Shown: positions 51,904 to 59,370 of the stretch, in pieces
How the letters are laid out: each line of letters begins with the position of its first letter
Position numbering within the stretch: position 1 is the stretch's first letter
Translations under genes and position numbers: made by a program
The notes under the pieces: model-generated
The model's database searches: none
Seen by the model: only the letters and a program-made list of their open reading frames with translations
Told to the model about the DNA's origin: nothing
NCBI RefSeq assembly: GCF_029893585.1
Contig: NZ_JARXYX010000048.1
Coordinates: 1-62,797 of the forward strand
DNA from: Streptomyces sp. LBL
GTDB lineage: Bacteria; Actinomycetota; Actinomycetes; Streptomycetales; Streptomycetaceae
Direction of reading: 5' to 3'
Length of the DNA: 62,797 nt

Positions 51904-52275
51904 GTGCGCACCGACATCGATCCGCGCAACCTGATCGGCCGCAAGGCGTTCGACCGCAACGGCACCAAGATCGGCACGATCGACGAGGTCTACCTCGACG
52001 ACGCGACCGGCGTACCGGAATGGGCGGCCATACGCACCGGCCTCTTCTCCAGGGACGCCTTCGTCCCCCTGCAGCCCAGCGAACTGATCGAGGGCACCCT
52101 GCGCGTCCCCTTCGACCGCGCCCTCATCAAGGACGCCCCCGACTTCGGAGTGGGCCGCCACCTCTCCCCCGAACAGGAACTCCAGCTCTACCACCACTAC
52201 GGTCTCGACATCTCCGCTCCGCCCCCGCTCCCGGACCGCGACTTCGGCAACCTGGCAGGCACGGACGACACCTGA
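51904..52275 (+). CDS. PRC-barrel domain protein
   Basis: 123 aa from GTG 51904 (TGGAGGG before it). The domain is clear from NLIGRKAFDRNGTKIGTIDEVYLDDATGVPEWAAIRTG and ALIKDAPDFGVGRHLSPEQELQLYHHYGLD. Small PRC-barrel proteins of actinobacteria are cytosolic beta-barrels that bind RNA or partner proteins; related domains occur in RimM and in photosynthetic reaction-centre H subunit. It is divergent from the riboswitch/gcvP unit. The exact role is unknown. Confidence 0.88.
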   Translation: MRTDIDPRNLIGRKAFDRNGTKIGTIDEVYLDDATGVPEWAAIRTGLFSRDAFVPLQPSELIEGTLRVPFDRALIKDAPDFGVGRHLSPEQELQLYHHYGLDISAPPPLPDRDFGNLAGTDDT

Positions 52276-52402
52276 CAAGCAACGCACCGGACGCACCGGA
52301 CGTCCCCGACGCCACACCCCCCAAGCCGCACCCGCCGACACCACCGAGCCCCCACAAGGACCACCCGGACCGACAACGAACCCAGCACGCAGGCCACGGA
52401 GG

Positions 52403-52460
52403 GGAACCCGGAACGCGGATAGGAACCCGGAGCGCGAAGGGGAACCCGTAACGCTCATGG
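52403..52460. repeat. Three 19-20 bp repeats between prc and dinB
   Basis: GGAACCCGGAACGCGGATA (52403), GGAACCCGGAGCGCGAAGG (52422) and GGAACCCGTAACGCTCATGG (52441), followed by a shorter CAACCCGGCGCC. They lie between the stop codons of the PRC-barrel gene and dinB, which converge. Confidence 0.75.
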
Positions 52461-52507
52461 CAACCCGGCGCCGCCCGAAGGCCGCGTGCCCAAGGCACCC
52501 GCCCCTG

Positions 52508-53857
52508 TCACGCCTGCGCCAAACTCCCCGGCACCAACGGCAACGGTTCCGCCACCTCCAAGTCAGGATCATCGGTCCGAAACGTCCGCACCCGCCCCGG
52601 GTCCGAGTCAGGCGTCTCGAACCGCACCGTCACCCGTCCGAGCCCACTCCCCTGCACCCATCCGTGCCCGTACCGGACATGCCGCACATCGTGCCCCGAG
52701 GGCCACCGCCGCTCGACCGGCGCCTCCGGCTCCGCCTCAATCGCGTCCTCGGCCTCCTCCACCGAACCGGCGTCCACCTGCTCCTCCGCGGCCTGCGCGA
52801 ACAGGTCCTCCTGCGTGTAGTCGGCCAGCCCACTGACACCCACCCCGAGCAGCCGTACTCCCCCGGTCGTATCCACGGAGTCCAACAACCGCGCGGCTGC
52901 CTCCCGCACCACCGCCGGGTCGTCCGTGGGCCCTCGCAGGGTCTCGGACCGGGTCAGCGTGGAGAAGTCGTACCTCCGCACCTTCAGTACGATCGTCCGC
53001 CCCGACAGCCCCGCCCCACGCAACCGCCGCACACACCGGTCCGCCAGCCGTTGCACTTCGAGCCCCACCCGGGTCCGATCATGGATGTCGACGTCGTACG
53101 TGTCCTCCACCGACACCGACTTCGCCTCCCGCTCGGCCACCACGGGCCGCTCGTCGCGCGCCAGCGCCATGGCATACAACCCGTGCCCATGGGCCTTCCC
53201 GAGCAGCCGAACGAGTTCGTCCTCGCCCGCCCCGGCGATCTCCTCGACCGTGGTGATCCCGGCTCGCCGCAGATGGTCCCCCGTCGCCGGGCCCACCCCC
53301 GGCAGCGTCCGCACGGGCAACGGCCCCAGCATCGCCCGCTCGGTCCCCGGCTCGATCACCACCAGTCCGTCCGGCTTGGCCTGCTCCGAGCCGATCTTCG
53401 CGAGCATCTTGGAGGCGGCGAGCCCCACGGACCCCGTCAGTCCGGTCACGGCCCGTATGTCCCCCCGTAGCCTCACGCCGACGAGCCGCGCCGACTCCTC
53501 GTCCCCGGCCGCTCCGCCGGCCTCCAGGTCCACGAACGCCTCATCCAGACTCAACGGCTCCACCAGCGGCGACAGAGCCCGCAACAGGCCCATCACCTGC
53601 TCACTGATCGCCCGGTAGAACGCGAAGCGCGGCACGAGATACGCGGCGTTCGGTGCGAGCCGCCTCGCCTGGGCCATGGGCATCGCGGAATGCACCCCGA
53701 AGACCCGCGCCTCGTACGACGCCGTGGCCACCACCCCACGCGGCCCCAGCCCACCCACGACGACGGCCTTCCCGCGCAGGCTCGGCTTCGACGCCTGCTC
53801 CGCCGAGGCGAAGAAGGCGTCCATGTCGAGGTGCAGGATCGTCGGCGCGCTTCTCAC
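52508..53857 (-). CDS. dinB: DNA polymerase IV (Y-family)
   Basis: 449 aa. Palm/fingers motifs: ILHLDMDAFFASAEQASKPSLRG (first catalytic Asp pair), VVATASYEARVFGVHSAMPM, SLDEAFVDLEA (second catalytic acidic pair). The HhH thumb is VRTLPGVGPATGDHLRRAGITTV, and the little-finger domain SVEDTYDVDIHDRTRVGLEV. Beyond the usual 350-400 residues is a C-terminal extension with RHVRYGHGWVQGSGLGRVTVRFE, an SH3-like module found on actinobacterial PolIV and on UvrD-type helicases. It performs error-prone translesion synthesis with the beta clamp. Confidence 0.95.
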   Translation of the reverse strand: MRSAPTILHLDMDAFFASAEQASKPSLRGKAVVVGGLGPRGVVATASYEARVFGVHSAMPMAQARRLAPNAAYLVPRFAFYRAISEQVMGLLRALSPLVEPLSLDEAFVDLEAGGAAGDEESARLVGVRLRGDIRAVTGLTGSVGLAASKMLAKIGSEQAKPDGLVVIEPGTERAMLGPLPVRTLPGVGPATGDHLRRAGITTVEEIAGAGEDELVRLLGKAHGHGLYAMALARDERPVVAEREAKSVSVEDTYDVDIHDRTRVGLEVQRLADRCVRRLRGAGLSGRTIVLKVRRYDFSTLTRSETLRGPTDDPAVVREAAARLLDSVDTTGGVRLLGVGVSGLADYTQEDLFAQAAEEQVDAGSVEEAEDAIEAEPEAPVERRWPSGHDVRHVRYGHGWVQGSGLGRVTVRFETPDSDPGRVRTFRTDDPDLEVAEPLPLVPGSLAQA

Positions 53858-53914
53858 ATCTCCGATGCTGCCCTACGCCACTGACAATGCCCCGCCCGAA
53901 GAGCGGAGAGGCGC

Positions 53915-54559
53915 TCAGACCGCCCGGTTGCGCCGCCGCGCCAGCTCGTCCGTGGGATTGTGCCCGACGAGAGTCTCCCCCGTGTCTACCCGCTCCCCGT
54001 GCAGCTGCGAGAGGGCGCTCTCGACATCCCGCCACACCACACCGACGGCGATCCCGAAGACGCCCTGGCCGCCCTGGAGCAGCGCGTGGACCTCGTCGGG
54101 CGTGCTGCACTCGTAGACCGTGGCGCCGTCGCTCATCAGCGTCATGCGCTCCAGATCGCTGAAGCCGCGCTCCCGCAGGTGCTGGACCGCGGCGCGGATG
54201 TTCTGCAGCGACACACCGGTGTCGAGGAAGCGCTTGACGATCTTCAGGATGACGACGTCCCGGAAGCTGTACAGACGCTGTGTCCCGGAGCCGTAGGCGG
54301 GCCGCACACTCGGCTCGACGAGGCCGGTGCGGGCCCAGTAGTCCAGTTGCCGGTAGGTGATACCGGCGGCTGCGCAGGCCGTCGGACCGCGGTAGCCGAT
54401 CTGCTCGGACGCCATGGACGTCGCCCCTCCGCTGCTCGGCACGGCCGTCGGTCGCTGCGGAGCGTGATCGGCCGCGTTGCTGTGAAGCGGGTACGGACCG
54501 CTCTCCCCGAAACCGCGTCCGGGGGCACCCCCAGCCGTACCGTCGCCGCTGATTCTCAC
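53915..54559 (-). CDS. MerR-family regulator (Rv1830-like)
   Basis: 214 aa from GTG 54559 (GGAGGTC upstream). After a disordered N-terminus of about 45 residues comes a MerR HTH: GYRGPTACAAAGITYRQLDYWARTGLVEPSVRPAYGSGTQRLYSFRDV. The next helix is VVILKIVKRFLDTGVSLQNIRAAVQHLRERG, then a small C-terminal domain. GITYRQLDYWARTGLV is highly conserved in the actinobacterial group that includes M. tuberculosis Rv1830, implicated in growth/division control. It is the last gene of the garA-type cluster. Confidence 0.9.
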   Translation of the reverse strand: MRISGDGTAGGAPGRGFGESGPYPLHSNAADHAPQRPTAVPSSGGATSMASEQIGYRGPTACAAAGITYRQLDYWARTGLVEPSVRPAYGSGTQRLYSFRDVVILKIVKRFLDTGVSLQNIRAAVQHLRERGFSDLERMTLMSDGATVYECSTPDEVHALLQGGQGVFGIAVGVVWRDVESALSQLHGERVDTGETLVGHNPTDELARRRNRAV

Positions 54560-54777
54560 GCCGACCTCCGTCCTTGACCTGCCTCCTCGAAGGTAGGCAG
54601 TCACCAGGGGTGCGTCAACGATCGCCACACTCGCCACGCCGAGTGATAATCACCCTAAGAGTGGTTTCCCGTGCCCCACCGCGGGGAAAGGCTAGCCGAA
54701 TGCGCCCGGGGCGGACCGCAGGGCGCTCTCCCGGACCGTTGGCACAAGCCGGCACGTGAGGCGTCAACGGACGAGAA

Positions 54778-54809
54778 CGGCCCGGCGAGGACTGTTCCTC
54801 ACCGGGCCG
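54778..54809 (-). terminator. Hairpin downstream of the DUF151 gene
   Basis: CGGCCCGGCGAGGA and TCCTCACCGGGCCG pair at 13 of 14 positions around a four-base loop, 10 bases past the stop of the DUF151 gene on the minus strand. Confidence 0.75.
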
Positions 54810-54818
54810 CCATGAGTC

Positions 54819-55292
54819 TCACTGACTGCTGGTGCCGAAGTCCTCGGGCGAGATCTGGTCGAGGAACTCGCGGAACTTCTCCACCTCGTCCTCCTGCTCG
54901 TCCGGGATCGCGATACCCGCATCGTCGAGCACACCGTCGCTGCCGTAGATCGGCGTTCCGGTGCGCAGGGCCAGCGCTATGGCGTCGGACGGACGAGCAC
55001 TCACCTCCACCCCGCTGGCGAAGACCAGCTCCGCGTAGAAGACGCCCTCACGCAGCTCCGTGATGCGCACTTCACTGAGTTCCTGACCGACGGCCTCCAG
55101 CACGTCCTTGAACAGGTCGTGGGTCAGCGGTCGTGCGGGGGCCATGCCCTGCTGGGCGAAGGCGATCGCCGTAGCCTCCCCAGGCCCGATCCAGATGGGG
55201 AGGTAGCGGTCGCCTCCCACTTCACGCAGGAGCACGATCGGTTGGTTGGAGGGCATTTCGACCCGGACACCTACGACATCGAGCTCGTTCAC
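54819..55292 (-). CDS. Bifunctional-nuclease-fold protein, DUF151
   Basis: 157 aa. The full DUF151 core is present: MNELDVVGVRVEMPSNQPIVLLRE, LPIWIGPGEATAIAFAQQG, RPLTHDLFKDVLEAVG, and VSARPSDAIALALRTGTPIY. The plant relative has DNase/RNase activity; the bacterial role is uncertain. The gene lies between two MerR regulators exactly as Rv1829 lies between Rv1828 and Rv1830 in mycobacteria, which supports a common growth-control function. It is cytosolic and acidic at the C-terminus. Confidence 0.93.
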   Translation of the reverse strand: MNELDVVGVRVEMPSNQPIVLLREVGGDRYLPIWIGPGEATAIAFAQQGMAPARPLTHDLFKDVLEAVGQELSEVRITELREGVFYAELVFASGVEVSARPSDAIALALRTGTPIYGSDGVLDDAGIAIPDEQEDEVEKFREFLDQISPEDFGTSSQ

Positions 55293-55399
55293 ACAGCAAC
55301 CCTAGGCCGTGCCCGGGACGTTTGGGTAGTCGGGCAGGAAACGGGGGGCCGATCCGGCCTCCGCGGACCGGCCCGATCCGGGACAGGCGCAGGCGCGTC

Positions 55400-56137
55400 T
55401 CAGGGAAGCCGCACCCCGAGAGCCGTCTGCACCAGCGCCGCATGCAGTTTCACCGCCAGTGAGGCCAGTTCCTTCGTACGGGCTTCGGCATGCGCCCTGG
55501 TCTGCGGGTTGCGGTGGCGCCTGAGCGGGGCCACGACCTGGTCCACCAGACCGGCCTCACGATCGGCGGCGGCCTTCATCACCCGCAGATGCCGCGGCTC
55601 GATCCCGAACCGCCCCAGCTCGGCGACGAGGGAGGCCACCGTCACGGTCTCGACGTCATAGGCCCCGTCCGGCATTGGAGCGATGAGCCCGTACGACTCC
55701 CACTCCTGCAGCTCCTCCTCACCGATCTCCGCGGCGGCCAGCAGCTCGGATCGCCCGATCCGAGCCACCGTGGGCCCTTCGACGGCCTCCGGCGCGGCCC
55801 CTCCGTCCCCATGACGACCCAGGACCGGCAGTTGTACGGCCTCGCCGCGCTCCATGGCCTCCAGGTGCTCACGGATCACCTTGAGCGGCAGATAGTGGTC
55901 CCTCTGCATCCTCAGGACGTGCCCCAGGCGCTCCACGTCATGGGCGCTGAACTTGCGATACCCGGAGGGGGTCCGCTGCGGCTCGATGAGCCCCTCCGAC
56001 TCCAGGAAACGGATCTTGGAGATGGTGACTTCGGGAAACTCGTCGCGCAGCACGGTCAGCACCGTGCCGATGCTCATCAGACCACCGTCCGCGGCGGCGG
56101 TGCCGTGTCCGGCACCGCCCCTCGGTGTTTGAAGCAT
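55400..56137 (-). CDS. ftsR: MerR-family regulator, FtsR/Rv1828-like
   Basis: 245 aa. HTH: SIGTVLTVLRDEFPEVTISKIRFLESEGLIEPQRTPSGYRKFSAHDVERL, followed by VLRMQRDHYLPLKVIREHLEAMERG. The C-terminal half carries a second MerR-like helix-turn-helix (RSELLAAAEIGEEELQEWESYGLIAP), a hallmark of the Rv1828/FtsR group. In Corynebacterium FtsR activates ftsZ, so a division role is likely here. The start may be ATG 56137 or ATG 56077 (MSIGTVLTVL); the conserved domain begins at the latter. It follows the FHA gene by 43 bases, as in the mycobacterial cluster. Confidence 0.9.
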   Translation of the reverse strand: MLQTPRGGAGHGTAAADGGLMSIGTVLTVLRDEFPEVTISKIRFLESEGLIEPQRTPSGYRKFSAHDVERLGHVLRMQRDHYLPLKVIREHLEAMERGEAVQLPVLGRHGDGGAAPEAVEGPTVARIGRSELLAAAEIGEEELQEWESYGLIAPMPDGAYDVETVTVASLVAELGRFGIEPRHLRVMKAAADREAGLVDQVVAPLRRHRNPQTRAHAEARTKELASLAVKLHAALVQTALGVRLP

Positions 56138-56180
56138 GGACCTTCCCTCGGGGTCCCCCCGGACGACGTCCGGAGGAGGC

Positions 56181-57011
56181 TCAGTAGCCCCGCTGGCTCG
56201 CGTAGAAGACCAGGCGGTACTTGCCGATCTGTACCTCGTCGCCGTTGTTCAGAGCGACCTGGTCGATCCGCTCACGGTTGACGTACGTGCCGTTCAGGCT
56301 GCCCACGTCGGCGACCGTGAACGAGCCGTCCTGACCGCGACGGAACTCCACGTGTCGGCGGGAGACCGTCACGTCGTCGAGGAAGATGTCGCTCTGCGGG
56401 TGACGCCCGGCCGTGGTCAGGTCGCCGTCCAGCAGGAAGCGGCTGCCCGAGTTCGGACCGCGGCGCACCACCAGGAGCGCGGAGCCGAGCGGCAGTGCGT
56501 CGACGGCAGCCTGCGCCTCCGGGGAGAGCATCGGCATCTGCGTCTGACCGGTGGCCTCGGCATCGTAGGCCTCAAGGCCCGAGATGGAGATCGTGGACGT
56601 GGTCTCGGACGGACGCTCCGGTGCGGCCCCAGCCCGCAGCGGGGCACCGCAATTGGAGCAGAAGCGGCTGTTCTCCGCGTTGCGGTTACCGCACCTCGAA
56701 CACACCAGGGCCGACATGGACGGATCCTCCTGCCGCGGCTGCCCCCCGGGGGCATGGGAAGCGTACGGGTCGACGGAAAACCCTCCACTCGTACCTGAGG
56801 TTGACGGTTGCCCGAAACCTATGGCGCCGGCCTGGGCAGGGTCAACAGACGCCGCGCCCTGACCTCCGGAAGCGTCACCGCCCGGACCACCGACCTGGTC
56901 CCGGAACAGCGGACGCTGGCCCTCCGCGTCAGGCTGTGCGCGATGACGGGCGGTCGCATTGTCGCTGCCCTCTCGCGCGCTCTTGCCGAACAACTTCGCA
57001 AACAACTTCAC
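56181..57011 (-). CDS. garA: FHA-domain protein with zinc ribbon and ETTS motif (GarA/FhaA-like)
   Basis: 276 aa from GTG 57011. Layout: a Lys-rich start (VKLFAKLFGKSAREG), a disordered segment to about 100, a zinc ribbon (Cys104-x2-Cys107, Cys118-x2-Cys121), a PSETTSTISI stretch with Glu136-Thr-Thr-Ser139, then an FHA domain (178-276) with the phosphothreonine-binding Arg203, Ser217-Arg-Arg-His and Asn240-Gly. ETTS is the phosphorylation motif by which PknB/PknG-type kinases make GarA/OdhI fold on itself. In GarA the partners are 2-oxoglutarate and glutamate enzymes. The zinc ribbon and long N-terminus are extra compared with GarA (about 160 aa). Confidence 0.88.
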   Translation of the reverse strand: MKLFAKLFGKSAREGSDNATARHRAQPDAEGQRPLFRDQVGGPGGDASGGQGAASVDPAQAGAIGFGQPSTSGTSGGFSVDPYASHAPGGQPRQEDPSMSALVCSRCGNRNAENSRFCSNCGAPLRAGAAPERPSETTSTISISGLEAYDAEATGQTQMPMLSPEAQAAVDALPLGSALLVVRRGPNSGSRFLLDGDLTTAGRHPQSDIFLDDVTVSRRHVEFRRGQDGSFTVADVGSLNGTYVNRERIDQVALNNGDEVQIGKYRLVFYASQRGY

Positions 57012-57201
57012 GGGCGATTCCCCTTGACCGAAACAGACCCGCCCGTGGGGCAGGACGAACCCTGATTGAACACACCGGTCGACCCGGACACCCTCACAAC
57101 GTCCGTAACCACCAGACAGTTTCCACCACGCACCACCCATTCGGTGCGCCGACCCCCCGCAACCTCATGCCCTGGCAGGACGTCGCCCATGCACCCCCTG
57201 T

Positions 57202-58035
57202 TCACTGCGCGGACGACCGAGCGTAGTCAGGCCGCTTCGCCGCTCGCAAGGCGTCCACGACGATCTTGCCCGACCGCTCGACGGTCACGGTGGCCTGCTC
57301 CTTCTCAAGAGTCTGCACCACGCCTCCAGGAATGTTGAGCGCCGGTTCAAGGTCCTGCGGCTTGCCGATGACCTTGAAACGAAAAGGAGCGTTGATCTTG
57401 TTCCCGTCGACGTTCACACCCTTCCCGGAGTCCGTCAGGTAGGTCCCCGCCACGACCCGCACGCCGTTCACCTGGATCGCCTCCGCGCCGGCCGCGCGCA
57501 GTTCCTGGATCGCGTCGAGCAGCATGTCCGCCTTTACCGTCCCTTTCGTGTCGTCGATGGTCATCGTGATGCCGGGCCCTTGCGCGGCCACGGTGCCCGC
57601 GAGGATCCCGAGCTGCCTCTCCTTCTCGATCGTCTGCTTGCGGGCCTCCTCTGCCTGGTCGGAGCTGTTCTCCAGCTCGTCCCGCTGCTTTTCGAGGCCC
57701 TGCTTCTCGTCGTCAAGACGCTGAGTACGGTCGTCCAGTTCATCAAGGATGCGCACAAGATCCTCCTGGCGGGCACCCCGTAGCGCGCTGTCGTTGTCGC
57801 TGGTCGACGCCACCTGCACGGCGAGGCCGAAACCCAGACCGAACAGCAGCACCGCGACGATCAGTTGGGCCCGGGTCACCCGCGGCGGCCACAGCCCCTT
57901 CACCAGCCGCTGCCGGCCGGTCAGCTGCGGCTGCTCCTGTGCGGCGTCCCCGCCCCGAGGCGGTGCCCCGGCGGGTGCCTCCTCGGGCAGCTCCTTCCGG
58001 AGCCGGTTGTCGGGCGTCTCGTCCTGATTGCTCAT
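57202..58035 (-). CDS. DUF881 membrane protein
   Basis: 277 aa from ATG 58035; GTG 58044, which overlaps the previous stop, is an alternative. A cytosolic Pro/Glu-rich tail, one membrane segment (RAQLIVAVLLFGLGFGLAVQV), a coiled coil (LDELDDRTQRLDDEKQGLEK), then the DUF881 domain: GPGITMTIDD, LDAIQELRAAGAEAIQVNGVRVV and LNIPGGVVQTLEKEQATVTVERS. The topology is single-pass with an extracytoplasmic domain. DUF881 genes accompany Sbp and cell-envelope genes in Gram-positives; the function is unknown but probably linked to division or wall synthesis. Confidence 0.9.
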   Translation of the reverse strand: MSNQDETPDNRLRKELPEEAPAGAPPRGGDAAQEQPQLTGRQRLVKGLWPPRVTRAQLIVAVLLFGLGFGLAVQVASTSDNDSALRGARQEDLVRILDELDDRTQRLDDEKQGLEKQRDELENSSDQAEEARKQTIEKERQLGILAGTVAAQGPGITMTIDDTKGTVKADMLLDAIQELRAAGAEAIQVNGVRVVAGTYLTDSGKGVNVDGNKINAPFRFKVIGKPQDLEPALNIPGGVVQTLEKEQATVTVERSGKIVVDALRAAKRPDYARSSAQ

Positions 58036-58040
58036 CCGCC

Positions 58041-58373
58041 TCACGCCCGGAAGACGTGCCTGCGGATCGCCGCGGCGTTGGAGAAGATACGGATCCCCAG
58101 GACGACGACGACACCGGTCGACAACTGGGCGCCCACACCCAGCTTGTCGCCCAGGAACACGATCAGCGCGGCCACGACCACGTTCGACAAGAACGACACG
58201 ACGAAGACCTTGTCGTCGAAGATGCCGTCGAGCATGGCCCGCAGACCTCCGAAGACGGCATCCAGTGCCGCCACGACGGCGATCGGCAGATACGGCTCGA
58301 CGACCGCCGGAACCTCGGGCCGGACCAACAGGCCGGCCACGACTCCCACGACGAGGCCCAGTACGGCGATCAC
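58041..58373 (-). CDS. sbp: Small basic protein, DUF1290 (Sbp) family
   Basis: 110 aa with three or four hydrophobic segments: VLGLVVGVVAGLLV, EPYLPIAVVAALDAVFGGLRAMLDG, VSFLSNVVVAALIVFLGDKLGVG and TGVVVVLGIRIFSNAAAIRR. This matches DUF1290 in length and in the conserved F-GG-RA and N-AAIRRH-F words. The GTG start overlaps the upstream DUF881 stop by four bases and its stop lies next to the next DUF881 start, so the three form one translationally coupled operon. The role is unknown; in Bacillus and Corynebacterium it accompanies division genes. Confidence 0.93.
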   Translation of the reverse strand: MIAVLGLVVGVVAGLLVRPEVPAVVEPYLPIAVVAALDAVFGGLRAMLDGIFDDKVFVVSFLSNVVVAALIVFLGDKLGVGAQLSTGVVVVLGIRIFSNAAAIRRHVFRA

Positions 58374-59272
58374 GATGTGCCCTTCTCAGTTCTCGGCTGT
58401 GCTGTACGTACGATCACACTTGGCGCGGCGGGCAGCCGGAGGCCCCCCTCCACGGAGATGGCGGTCCGGATGCCGAAGTTCTCCTGCAGGGCGTGCAGAT
58501 ACAGCCCGTCCGCACTGTTCTGGAACCTGGTGCTCAGCCGCTTGCCGTCCCCGACGGCAAGCACCGTATACGGCGGCACGAGTGGCTTGTTGTCGACCAG
58601 TATCGCCTCACCCGCGGCACGGATCGCCGACAGGGCCGTCAACCGCTGCCCGTTGACGGACACGGCCTCGGCGCCCGACGCCCACAGCCCGTTGACCACG
58701 CGCTGCATGTCGCGGTCGCGCACCCGCCCGGTGTCGGAGAACCCCGCGGTCTCCCGCGGATCGCCGTCGCCGCCGGTGCTGGCTTCCTTGGCGTCGTCCA
58801 CAACCAGTTTCACCCCGGGGCCACGCACCTCGGTGGCGCCCGACAGAAGGCCCATGAGCTCGGCCTGATCACCGTCGCCGCTCTTCAGGGCCTCGCGCTG
58901 CCGGGTGCTCACGTCGTCGCGCAGTGCGTCGACGCTGCTCTCGAGCTTGTCCGCGGCCTCGGTCTCCCGGTCGATGCGGTCGATCAGTTCCTCGCGCTCC
59001 TTGGCGACGACGGGGGCCGCCACCCGCGCCTGCGCCGCCCCGACGGTCACCACGAGTGCCGCGAGCACCAGGCCGGCGGCCAGACCGAGCTTCGCCCGGA
59101 GCGTCTTGGGCAGGCCGCCCGCGCCTTCGGCCTTCTTCCGGGCGGCGGCCTCGGCGTACCCGTCGTCGAGGCTGTGGTCCATGACGTTGGTGAGCAGCGA
59201 CATGGACGCGTCCGGACGCGGCGCGCGCGTGGGGGTGCTCCGAACGGGGGGCGGCTGCGGCATGCCGCACAT
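58370..59272 (-). CDS. DUF881 membrane protein (first copy)
   Basis: 300 aa from ATG 59272 (ATG 59263 also possible). The layout is as in the second copy: polar N-terminus with the conserved SLLTNVMDHSLDDGYAEAAAR, one membrane helix (LGLAAGLVLAALVVTVGAAQ), a coiled coil (ELIDRIDRETEAADKLESSV), and the DUF881 domain (RGPGVKLVVDDAKE, NGLWASGAEAVSVNGQRLT, SVIVRTAQPRT). The two DUF881 copies flanking Sbp are paralogues and may form a heteromeric envelope complex with it. A strong hairpin upstream separates this operon from the sugar-nucleotide gene. Confidence 0.88.
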   Translation of the reverse strand: MCGMPQPPPVRSTPTRAPRPDASMSLLTNVMDHSLDDGYAEAAARKKAEGAGGLPKTLRAKLGLAAGLVLAALVVTVGAAQARVAAPVVAKEREELIDRIDRETEAADKLESSVDALRDDVSTRQREALKSGDGDQAELMGLLSGATEVRGPGVKLVVDDAKEASTGGDGDPRETAGFSDTGRVRDRDMQRVVNGLWASGAEAVSVNGQRLTALSAIRAAGEAILVDNKPLVPPYTVLAVGDGKRLSTRFQNSADGLYLHALQENFGIRTAISVEGGLRLPAAPSVIVRTAQPRTEKGTS

Positions 59273-59313
59273 CGTCGCACGCCGCGACCACTGCCTCCGA
59301 ATGGCCCCACCGG

Positions 59314-59353
59314 CGTGCCGGACAGGCCCCCTTGGGGGCACTTGTCCGGCACG
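59314..59353 (-). terminator. Terminator after the pyrophosphorylase fusion gene
   Basis: CGTGCCGGACA and TGTCCGGCACG form a perfect 11-bp stem containing a nested GCCCCC-TTG-GGGGC hairpin. It lies 18 bases beyond the stop codon of the minus-strand fusion gene and before the DUF881 operon. Confidence 0.8.
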
Positions 59354-59370
59354 CGCGCGCGGCAGGCGAT

